Below are positions 1-22,423 of a stretch of DNA of 64,000 bases, piece by piece. How positions within the stretch are numbered: the first letter of the stretch is position 1; each line of letters starts with the position of its first letter. The translations under genes and the position numbers were made by a program. The DNA lies in the NCBI GenBank assembly GCA_943735955.1, contig OX030956.1, positions 12,936,400 through 13,000,399 on the forward strand. The letters are read 5' to 3'. The notes beneath the pieces are model-generated. The model did no database searches. It saw only the letters and a program-made list of their open reading frames with translations, and was not told the DNA's origin. The DNA is from Piscicola geometra (taxonomy: Eukaryota; Annelida; Clitellata; Hirudinida; Piscicolidae).

Positions 1-1194
1 TGATCACGTTGCCCGAGAAGCCTGTCTGTATTGGTCGTGGGGTTGGTGGTGGGTTTGGTGATGGGTTTGGCGGTGGGTTTGGTGATGGGTTTGGTGATGG
101 GTTTGGCGGGTAAAAGTTTCGGAATTTTGTGTGTGGAGTGAGTGTTTTTATGGTTTAGAAAACTTTTGGCGCGCTTTTAAATAATTTGTCCATTGGCGGT
201 TTTTATAAAAAAAGGATTGGATGGTCGTTTGGAACATTTTATCGAAATATCTTTTAAACATTTTTTATGTTAATAAAACTAATCCACTAACTCACATAAA
301 ACCAACCCACCCACCAACCATCAACACCCAACAACCAACCCACCCACCAACCCACCATAGACCAGAAGACCCCCTTGGCGATTGCCTCTCTAAATGACAG
401 CTTGAGTATGTCTTCCACCCTCTCCTTGTATGCTTGCATCTCCTTCTCTTCCTTCACGAATGCCTGCACCGTTCGAATATTGCTGATGCTCTCTTCTGCA
501 ACCTGGTGGTGGTGATGATGATGGTTGTGATGATGATGATGATGATGGTGGTGGTGATGATGAAGGTGGTTTTAATGGTTATGGTGGCGGTGATGATGAT
601 AGTGGTGGTTGTAGTGATAGTGGTAGTGATGATGATGGTGGTGATGATGGAAGTGGTGGTTGAGATGATGATGTTGATGATGATGAAGATGGTAATATTG
701 ATGATGATGATGAAGGTGAGGATGATGGAAGTGATGATGATGATGGAAGTGATGATAATGATGGTGATATCAACCTCTGAGGACTTCGCCAATGAGTCTT
801 GCACGTCGGATGAGATGTTCTTCACGAATCTTGCATTGTTGGTAGTGTGTTATGTGCTGTGGCTATAACAAACCAATTAACAATCATCATCATCATCATC
901 ACCACCACCACCCGCCTCATCATCATCACCACCACTTACACAACCACCATCACCATCATCAGCATCACCACCACTTACACTATCACCATCATTAGCATCA
1001 CCTTCACCATAACAAAAACACCACCATCATCATCATCACCACCACTTACACCACGACCACCATCATCATCAACATCACCCCTACCACCTTCCATAACTTC
1101 TCGAGACCAAAGCTAATGGCAAAACAGCACAGAGTGAAATGCCAGCTAAGTATGGGCAGGTGTATAACTGAGATGGTGGTAGTGGTAGTAGTAA

Positions 1195-1285
<91 letters not shown>

Positions 1286-1286
1286 C

Positions 1287-1363
<77 letters not shown>

Positions 1364-2787
1364 CACAGTAGTAGTAGTCATAGTAGCAGTAGTAGTCATA
1401 GTAGTAGTAGTAGTATCATTATCATCACCATCCAAGAGATGCCTCCGACGGCTTGGGTGGTGGCTCGTAGGCCGTCTGAGATGTTCATCGTGAGTGTGTA
1501 GCCAACCATGGAGGAGTCAGAGGAGAGTCTGGGTGGAGGTGGTGGGTGTGGGGGTGGTGGTGATGTTTTTGTGAATTGTGGTGGAAGAGGTGGGGTTGTG
1601 GGGATTGGTGTGGAAGTGGTGAAGTAGTAATGGGGGGGGGGGGGAAGTGATATGATGGTGATCTTTTCGAAAAATATAAAATATGTATAATACAAAGTTT
1701 AAAAGTTGTAAATATTATTTATTCATTTCAAGTAAAATTTTTCACAGATTACCATGAAACCTGTTGATGATTGGTTAATGGAGACAACCTGTTGATGAGA
1801 CCGCCAGTTTTGCTCTTGTCAAAGAAGGCGATGTCCTGCTTCACGAGTGATGAGAACAAGTCCTCCCTCAGTCGCTTCACAATGCGGTTGCCTGTGTGCG
1901 TGTTTGTGTGTGTGTGTAGAAAGGGGGTTGAGTGTTGTGTGTGTGTATGTATGTATGTGTGTGGAGGGAGAAGGGGTTTGTGTCTGTGTGTATTGGTGGT
2001 AGTGTGTTTGTGTGTTTGCATGCTAGAAAAAAGCATTGAAACACGCAAGCAAGTGACAAACCTGACGTTTGCATGATGGCGATTCTGCCAAAGTTGGCGA
2101 GCGCTCCAAGCACGAACATCAGCAAGAGGAACTGACAGAAGCTCGAGAGGTTTGTGAGAATCGTGTCCTGGGACGTGGTGTAGATGATGTCGATGACTTG
2201 GCCAATGCCGAATGGAATTATGAGGGTGATGCCGCTGCTGATCAACAAGAGACCGATTGCAACTGTGGTGATTATGTCCTCCAGTGGTTGAGAATGTTGC
2301 AACAACAGATTGATATCTTTTATTCGTTATTTCACATTTATTTGCGAACTTCATTTAAACTCGATGTAATTTTGCATAAAAAAAGGAAAAGAATAGAGCA
2401 ATTCATTCGGCAGAATCACTTCCTAGAAATCCTTTAATGAAAACAAAATGATCAATAAAAACCTATAAGTCTAGACCGCTCTGGTTTCGCTAGTTGCAAG
2501 AGGCGTCTGATGGAAGATCTGGTGGCTGGACTTTGGGCAGGGCTGGAAGCTTTCACAGATGAGGAACAAAAACGGATAAATACTTTTTTTAAATTTGATG
2601 AATTGATCACTGCAGTGAATTTTAACCTAGTTGAATAGAATTTTTGGTTTTTATAATTTGAGACTTTGGAAAAGGTCTTTATATTATAAAGAAAAGTTCT
2701 TGATAGGGTGTTATTTGTTGCAAAAAATAGCGGTTTATGTGACTTCAAGGCACAGCCACCGAATACAGAAACCAGTCTGAAAAACAT
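1..2787 (-). CDS. ABCB10: ABCB10-like mitochondrial ABC transporter, 5' part (8 exons in window, 3' end outside)
   Basis: Half-size ABC transporter of the mitochondrial inner membrane; vertebrate ABCB10 supports haem synthesis in erythroid cells. Exons on the minus strand: 2463-2787, 2062-2262, 1789-1891, 1429-1528, 1088-1167, 775-829, 356-502 and 1-25. Frame is kept across all seven introns. Exon 1 gives an Arg/Lys/Ser-rich leader of about 95 residues, as expected for mitochondrial targeting, then [12 protein letters not shown]. Exon 2 has two hydrophobic spans and ends IMQTSG. Later motifs match ABCB10 order: [62 protein letters not shown]. About 345 residues are present, all transmembrane domain. 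The Walker A, signature and Walker B motifs would lie left of the window. Family assignment is firm; the start at 2787 is the first Met before the leader. Confidence 0.92.
503..770. repeat. Degenerate (GAT)n/(GGT)n tract in an ABCB10 intron
   Basis: Trinucleotide-rich DNA fills most of the intron between exons 356-502 and 775-829. It abuts both splice sites. Confidence 0.85.
878..1076. repeat. Degenerate (CAT)n/(CAC)n tract in an ABCB10 intron
   Basis: Imperfect units around CACCACTTACACCA and CATCATCAT, between exons 775-829 and 1088-1167. Confidence 0.82.
1165..1420. repeat. (TAG)n microsatellite in an ABCB10 intron
   Basis: About 240 bases of AGT trinucleotide between exons 1088-1167 and 1429-1528. 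The polyThr and polyVal frames are artefacts. Confidence 0.93.
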
Positions 2788-3395
2788 GTTAAATTAATCA
2801 ATTTCTAAACATTAAACCCTGAATTACATAAGAAGGGTCGAAATCAAAAACGATATTAAATCAACTTTATATAGGGATAGGTAAATTTTGAAAAAATATT
2901 ATAAAACTTAAAACTATTATTTCCAATTTTTATAGTTTCAGTTTCAATTAAATATTTTAATATGAACTTTAGACTCAGTCTTGAATTTTTTATTAATTTA
3001 ATAATGATTTCCACAATTTGAAGAAAATTTGTTTTTTTTAAATCATCTTTTAAGCTTACGAAAGATTGATGTCGTCATCATAGAAAACGGTTACGTTTAA
3101 AACCAATCAAAAAAACAACTATTGAAGAAAGAAGCAAAAAAGGTATTTTAAATTACAAAATATCTAAACAACAATACTTAATGTATAAACAAATTGACAA
3201 GAAAAAGTTAAAACTCAACAAATACTTTCTAACTTTATAACATATGAAGAGATAGGCATGAAAAAATAACTTAATTTTCACCATCAACTCCAGCAGTAAA
3301 AAAATTAAACGAAACTTAACTCAAACATCAAAACGTCCATCAAAAGCGCTAAAACTTGTCAAGAATAAAAAAGAGAAAACGATAAAAGTTGAACA
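2788..3395. other. Shared 5' flank between ABCB10 and the Cys-rich lamin-tail gene
   Basis: This 608-bp AT-rich stretch separates two divergently transcribed genes and must hold both promoters. I see no coding frame and no convincing TATA box close to either start codon. A TATATA run near 2869 is too far from either start to call. Confidence 0.5.
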
Positions 3396-4714
3396 ATGGC
3401 ATGTCGCTCAAACACTTGCTGCAAGCCCTGCTGTCCACCTCCCTGCTGTAAACCCTGCTGCGTGCGTCCCTGCTCGTGCCCGCCTCCTTGCTGCGTCAAG
3501 GTGTGCTGTCCTTCGCCCTGCTGTTCACCCTGCTGTCCATCCCCCTGCTGCAAACCATCCTGCTGCTGCAGTCCCTGCTGCCCTCAACCCTGCTGTGCCC
3601 CATGCTGTCCGCCTTCCTGCTGCCCCTCTCCCTGTTGTCCCTCACCCTGCTGCAAGCCCTGTTGTCCTCCACCATGCTGCCCTAAACCCTGTTGTCCCAA
3701 GCCCTGCTGTCCTCCCGTCATCTGCTGCTCTAGGCCGTGTTGCCCACCCCCCTGTTGTCCCAAACCACCCTCCAGATGCTGTCCATCCCCCTGTTGTCCC
3801 ACCCCCTGTTGCCCTCCCCCATGCTGCCCACCCCCTCCCTGCTGCCCCCCTTGCTGCCAGCCACCCTGCTGCCCCTGTGAACCCACCAGCAGTGTCAGGA
3901 TATGTGGCGTAGACCCCTGTGGCCACTTCATCAAGCTCTTCAACGCATCCTGCACCAAAGTAATTAACGATTTTTTGTTTTCTATTTTCTGATAATTTAG
4001 GTTTATAGTTATAACTTTTCTAATAACCATTCAGACATTTGTTTATATTTTCATATTCAGTCACATACTCTCTTAGTTTAATGTCTCTGATAAAAACTTC
4101 TAATCGGATTAAACAAAATTTAATATACCGTAAATAAGTAAATCATTTTTAACTTTACAAGCCATAATTAATTTACAAAACTAACTCCCCTCACCCTTCT
4201 TTTCAAACCTACCCTACCCTCCACATTCGCAGACCGAGTACATCAGCGGTTACTACGTGAGTCAGCTGCAAGACGGGTGCTGCCTAGCGATCTACCGCAT
4301 ACCACCGTGTGTGTACATCGCGCCTCAGTCATCGATCAAGATCTACTCGTGCTGCGGTGATCCCGGCGCCTGCAAATCCCCCTGTGATCTCGTCTTCAGG
4401 GAGCTGTGCAACTGGGTCGTCAGTCCGAATGTCATGACCACGCTGTGTGGCTGTGATGGACAGGTTGCTGGGAATGTGGAGTGGTTTGGATGGGAGGGAG
4501 GTTGATTGAAGTGGGGGTGGATTGGTTTGAAGAGGGGTTGTGTGGGGTGAGTAAGGGTCATTCTAAACCTTTTTATTGAGATTTTTAAAAACCATTATGA
4601 ATCTAGAAAAAATCTTTTTTTTTTCATTCATTTACTTAATAATTATAATAATCGGCTGATGAATTATCCAACCATTTTATGCAGCCGATCGCCTATGTGT
4701 GTGGTTGCAAGTGA
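3396..4714 (+). CDS. Cys/Pro-rich (keratin-associated-like) protein with C-terminal lamin tail domain
   Basis: Three exons: 3396-3959, 4233-4463 and 4685-4714, all phase 0, coding for about 274 residues. Residues 1-164 are almost wholly Cys and Pro, in tandem blocks such as CCPSPCC and CCKPCC, resembling vertebrate keratin-associated or sperm Cys-rich proteins. From about residue 165 the composition changes. The sequence then follows the lamin tail domain (LTD) order: [54 protein letters not shown]. The matching lamin segments are GKFVRLRN, WQIKRQNGD, YRFPP, VTIWAAGAG, PTDLVW and a final strand ending GEEVA. The protein ends VCGCK, so it has no CaaX box. I see no coiled-coil rod, signal peptide or nuclear signal. 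Function is unknown; a disulfide-crosslinked structural role is inference. A possible AATAAA lies at 5024-5029. Confidence 0.82.
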
Positions 4715-5023
4715 GGAAGTGCTGAACGGGACGAGTCGACCGCTGGACAACTCACCCTTACCAATCTTTTTCATTAATTCACTAACACCCCATAATTGGG
4801 ACATTGAACTAAATTGTTTTAAACTCTTTCACCAACCTGCAACTATCTATCTGCTTAAACATGTCTACAACACCAAACGCCTTTATAAACCTCTCCACAA
4901 CATTCTCTTCTCTTCCGCGCGTGCACTGTCTAACGCATCGTTAATACAACAAAGCCACACAACAATTCCTTTCTGGCTTGCCGCAAAAGACGACGCCTTT
5001 TCATACTATTTTAATCTAACTAA

Positions 5024-5029
5024 AATAAA
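5024..5029 (+). terminator. Candidate polyadenylation signal AATAAA for the Cys-rich LTD gene
   Basis: This AATAAA lies about 310 bases after the stop codon at 4712-4714. AT-rich sequence makes chance occurrence likely, so the assignment is tentative. Confidence 0.25.
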
Positions 5030-5769
5030 ATTCACACGAAATATAGTTATAATGCGATGATACAAATTAACACTACATATATATAGAAATACATCGCATG
5101 TACTTCTTAATAGCTTAATATCTAGAGTTTATAAAGTCGAGACAAACTAAAATAATAATTTAAATGATACGCTACCATTGTGTAATGGTTACAATTGCTG
5201 CTGTGAAAATCAGCATATCGATAAAAAAATAATGGATTAATCAAAACTTTCATTACTACACTGAAAACAATTAAAAGATTTAATGCTGAATAATTGATGA
5301 AACATAAATGATCCGAACGAACTCCGATTCAGTGATTCGTGTTGATAGGAATTCGCTATAGCGATAACAGAGCCTTCAAACGGGAAAATACTCGTGTGGC
5401 TGTGGTACAGTGTCGATACAGAGAAAAGTCAGGTGGTCAGTGATTTAAATAATAATAATTATTATAATTATAATAATAAAGACTTGAACTAAAAAAATAC
5501 AATAAAGTATTTAGATTATTTATTTAAATGAAATAAATATTTAAAGATGAATAGTAATGCGAAAAATAGGTCAATATCGTTCGATAAGCAATGCCTTGCA
5601 AGAGGATACTCCAGGGTAAAGTACTTTGCCCCAAAAGAGAATTGCATTAATTTAATTTAGGAACTACTTTAAAACTTTAGGTGTAAAAATCAAATGAAGA
5701 ATAAAAATAGTCCTAAAAAAGAAATAAAAATCCAATAATGTAAATAAAAAAATGTAAATGTCAGTTTTG

Positions 5770-5950
5770 TATAGGGCCCGGGCACGCAACTGAAGCGCCA
5801 CTCACACGACATAAGTCGTGAAACACCGCATCATATACACTAGGTATATGATAGCTCACGGTTGGCTGTACAGGGATTTGAACTGGCGACCTTTAAGTTG
5901 CAGGTCTAACGACTTACCATTTAAGCCAACCCGCTCGCCATTTAAGCCAA
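5770..5950 (-). repeat. tRNA-derived SINE-like element or tRNA pseudogene with two downstream hairpins
   Basis: Positions 5931 to 5860 on the minus strand form a 72-nt tRNA-like head. It has a perfect 7-bp acceptor pairing (GGTTGGC with GCCAACC), an A-box-like TGGCTTAAATGG and a B-box-like GTTCAAATC. The anticodon stem has one mismatch, the T stem is degenerate and T33 is missing, so it is not a working tRNA. It is followed by two perfect hairpins on the plus strand: 5830-5852 (9-bp stem) and 5805-5820 (CACGAC/GTCGTG). The upstream edge carries a short direct duplication of CCATTTAAGCCAACCCG. Together this looks like a Pol III SINE head plus body. Confidence 0.55.
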
Positions 5951-6509
5951 CCCGTTATATTGTATGAAAATGACAATTCTATTGCTTGCTCTGGCATTCT
6001 TTATGGATATTAAGAGTCGATTTAAATATTGGAAACGCCTTTAAAAAGACATGCCAGTGAGTGCATGCAAGCACCATCGAAGAGGAGAAATGAAAGTCAA
6101 GGCCAAGGTCAAGGTGAAGGTGTGCATTGTGTTTGGCTGGATTGTGGGGGTATAATAGTGTGACGCGTGTGGTACTCTTGTCTCTTTGGTGTCACTAAAG
6201 AATAGTATGTTGGAAATCAATATAATTTACATATAATTACTTTTTATATTACTTTTGATTGATAATTGCCAATATACGGAATTAATTAATTCAAAAATGA
6301 AAACATTATCAAGAAAAAGAAGCTGAGAGGTTAAGAAGTTATGGAGTAAAATATCCTCAATGCATGAAAATATAGTTATAAAGTTAATAAAAATAGAAAA
6401 GAACAATTAATTAATATCGTTATCTGCATTTTAAAGATATATATAATATTTTTTAATGAAACTCTTGAAAAAATATGTTAAAAACTATTTAAATATGAAA
6501 AAAAACTCT

Positions 6510-6795
6510 TGAAATATTCAAATAAATAAAAACTTTTACAAATATTCAAATAAATAAAAACTTTTACAAATATTCAAATAAATAAAAAACTTTTACAAAT
6601 ATTTAAATAAATGAAAACTTTTACAACTATTGAATTAATAAAAAAAGTTAAAAACTATTTAAATAATTAAATAAAGTTAAAAACTATTTAAATAAATAAA
6701 TAAAGTTAAACTATTTAAATAAACAAATAAAGTTGAAAACTATTTAAATAAATAAATAAAGTTAAAAACTATTTAAATAAATATTTAAAGAAAGA
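6510..6795. repeat. AT-rich tandem repeats (about 28-bp units)
   Basis: Imperfect tandem copies of units built on ATTCAAATAAATAAAAACTT, then a related AACTATTTAAATAAATAAA array. No coding potential is seen. Confidence 0.7.
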
Positions 6796-6898
6796 AAAAC
6801 TCATTAATGGCATGCAATGACGACAGACACACAGACAGATTTGGAGAGGTTTTATGCCCTCTAGAGTGGGCTGGAGAAGGTGAAGGTGTGGCACTGAG

Positions 6899-6930
<32 letters not shown>

Positions 6931-7160
6931 GACGATGATGATGGTGGTGATGATGATAATGATTATAAAAATGTAGTGTTTAATAGTCCGCTCTTATAAC
7001 CTATTTTCTTTGTCACCAAGCAAGTATTTGAATTTTCATACACACATTCAACTATTTAAAATAAAAGAAATAATTTTAAGTCTCAAAGAAGTCTAAATGT
7101 TGAATCGTTGGTGTATAAATCAAGTAGTATCATACAAACAGCTTTGAGATGCACACTTCT

Positions 7161-7338
<178 letters not shown>

Positions 7339-7417
7339 CGATAGACCGTGGGAGGAGAAAAGAAGAGGGGTTGCTTACATTGTTTCGAAAGCATGTTACA
7401 GATTGGAGACACTAATC

Positions 7418-7466
<49 letters not shown>
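7418..7466. repeat. (TTA)n microsatellite
   Basis: A pure trinucleotide run of about 16 copies beside the (CA)n tract. Confidence 0.9.
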
Positions 7467-7467
<1 letters not shown>

Positions 7468-8168
7468 CCATCTCTTAAGGCCACTACAGTGTTCATGGTG
7501 AGAGACCAAATAAATACACAACGGACTAAAAATAAGTTAGGACAGAAAACAAAAGTTGAAATAAATTAATTAAGAGGTATCAAAGAGAGCAAATAATATG
7601 GCGAAATATGCTAGTAATTGCAATGACGATAATGAAGAATTTAGAAGGGGTAAGATTATGAATTAAGGCTTATGAGTAAATTGGAAACCTAATTAGAAAG
7701 GAATTGATGTAGAAATAAAGATAAAATCTATATTATCAATTTATATTATTAAATAACTTTAATAATAACCTTAAAATAATTTATTAATTATTAATTAATT
7801 TATTAATGATAAATAAATTAGGAATATTTATGAAGTAACTGTGACTGAATGGGCGATGCGTGGAGATGGTTATCAAAGACGAAACTTGAGAAATAAGGCC
7901 TGGATGTCGGTATGATTCCAATATAATTTTTATAGCGCGCAATGCACATCAAGTATTCCAAATGATGGCTGAAAGTCGAAATTTTAAATTCAAAAAATTA
8001 TAATCTATAATTCAAGGTTTAAAAGAAAATAAAAGAAATAATAAAAACGAATAAATTAACGAAATAAAATGGCTGAAATATCTGAAAGTAGTGGCAAAAT
8101 AGTTACGAGGGAGCAACAAGACACGAGTGTGACAAAGCCTTTGCAGCAGCTTTCTTCTTATGTAAAAA

Positions 8169-8310
8169 TGAGGATAACGACGATAATGATGACGACGATG
8201 GTGATGATGATGGTGATGATGATGTTGATGATGGTGATGATGTTGATGATGATGATGATGATGATGTTGATGATGAAGACAACGATGATGATGATGATGA
8301 TGCATACGAC
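8169..8310. repeat. Imperfect (ATG)n tract
   Basis: Degenerate GATGATGATG repeats. Open frames here are only Met/Asp/His runs. Confidence 0.85.
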
Positions 8311-8650
8311 GACGACGTAACAAAAACACTGACGTTTACATTGCAGTCAAGGGTGTCTTAACTATATTTGTGTGTGTTAATGAAGTCAAAATGAAGAAAT
8401 CATCATGATTTAGTGTTTCACTCGAATTTCAAGCGAATTTAGTGTTTATTTTGTGTGAATTCGTGGTGTCGATAAGCTATGTAATGCTCGTGTGAGAGAG
8501 ATGGTGAAGATGAGAGAAAGAAACTGTGATGGAAGAGAAGAAGAAGATATGAAAGGAGTAAAAAATAAATTCAAGAAAGATTTGGAAAAGATGATGATGA
8601 TGGGAGTGGTGTTGATGATGATGGAGTGGTGATGATGATGATGATGAGGT

Positions 8651-20780
<12,130 letters not shown>

Positions 20781-22423
20781 TTTGTTTTTTCAATTAATCA
20801 ACGATTTCTATATAAATAAGCACAAAAGTGGAAATTTAAATGTTAAAAAGTTGAATTCAGACAGTCATATCATCAAAAGTGACACTTTGGTTCATCAAGT
20901 TAAAAGCTTTGAAAATGTACTAAACAAATTAGTTATCAAACTTCTTCGCTAAGTTTTAAACGTTTTTTTCATTCTTCCAAAGTAAATTTAATTTAAATAT
21001 TTTTAAAACTATAAAAACTTTCATTAGTCAGTATCGGATTCAATTATCAAAAAACTCTAAAATCTCTATCTCGGATCAGTTCTAAAACTTGTAATAAATA
21101 TTTTTTCTAGAAATATTATTTATTAGCTTTACCAAAACTTGTTTACTTTTTAATAAAAGCAACCAATAAATAGAGAATTAACAAACGAACACATAAAGCT
21201 TGAAGAGTAATGCCTGAGAGAACGATTAGGGATGGGTCTATTATGAAAAAATAATTAGTAGAAGAAAATATATCTAGTTTAGTTTAAAATACACATTTTA
21301 CTCCAAAAAATTAATGGAAAAATATGTTATACAGTTAAACATTCAATGTAAAGACTTTTCAATTATAATTATGCTTAAATTATCTTGAATTAAAATAAAG
21401 AGCGCTATAGAAATCTATTTGATTGATTGATTGGTTGATTGATTTAATGTTTAAAGTTCATATAATTTAAAAAAAGAAATATTCGTGAAAAGAGCAATTG
21501 GAAATGGGATCTCAGTAGAATTTTCAGATAGAGCTTCTATGATGCTTTAAGATCTGGAACAAAATTTCCAAATCACTGAGTTAAGAAGAAATACACATAG
21601 CATGGATGCTTTCTTGGGGGTTTTGCCAGAGATTTGCATGAGTCCCTTGATGTGAGTATTAGGGCTCGTGTGAATCAGATAAAAATGAATTTCCATTAAT
21701 ATTATCACGAAACTACCTTGTTTTTTGAGTTCTTTTATTTTAACTATAACCAAAAGTTCTATTGAATAGCAAAACTTTTACAAATAAAATTTCATAGCGG
21801 TTTTAGCTCTAATGATTGACATTCCACAGAAGTGCTCTTGAATTATTCATTACCTTCCAAGCTAGAAATATTAATATTTGTAGAAAAGAACAACTGATTA
21901 GAAGAACAATTAATGCTTTTTCAAATACTCAAAGATCGTTCAAGTAATGAAGCAAAAATAAAGTTATAAACTCGGATTATTCAAAAATATTGCCTTCGTC
22001 AAAAGCAATATTTATGGAACCTTCTCTGTCAAATAATATTCCAATGGGAAAGTATAAAATAACTTATTTTCAGGCCGGAGAACCCAAACCTAAATCTTTT
22101 TATAGTTTTACTATTTATAAACGAAGTACAAATCTATAAGAGAGTCTAATCACGGAACTTAGCAAACACTGAATCTTGATCTTAGTTTTCATTTTATAAT
22201 AATTCATTCGACAGTTTTCTTTTTCGATTCTGAATTATTGCTAGCTCAATGATCCACGCTATATAAGTGCCTGAGATACCACTTCAAGTCATTGATTTGT
22301 AATCTTAGTCTTTTTTTTACCATTTGAAGTGATATAACATTGTTTATATAAGAAAATTTACCTGAGATTTCCTATTTAAGAACAATTTATTTCTGAATTC
22401 CTATATACACACCCGGATCTGAA
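20781..22423. other. Divergent promoter region between Yorkie and PINCH
   Basis: This 1.6-kb AT-rich spacer has no supported coding exon. It must contain the 5' regions of both genes. The clearest promoter-like element is a TATA box at 22259-22267 pointing to PINCH. Confidence 0.6.
22259..22267 (+). promoter_or_regulatory. Candidate TATA box of the PINCH gene
   Basis: CTATATAAG, followed about 30 bases later by a pyrimidine-purine initiator-like TTCAAGTCATT, about 160 bases before the PINCH start codon. A second TATATAA occurs near 22346. Confidence 0.4.

Noticed and set aside
5860..5931. Functional tRNA gene
   Set aside because: The length and acceptor stem fit, but the T stem fails, position 33 is A and the anticodon stem has a mismatch, so it is better explained as a SINE head or pseudogene.
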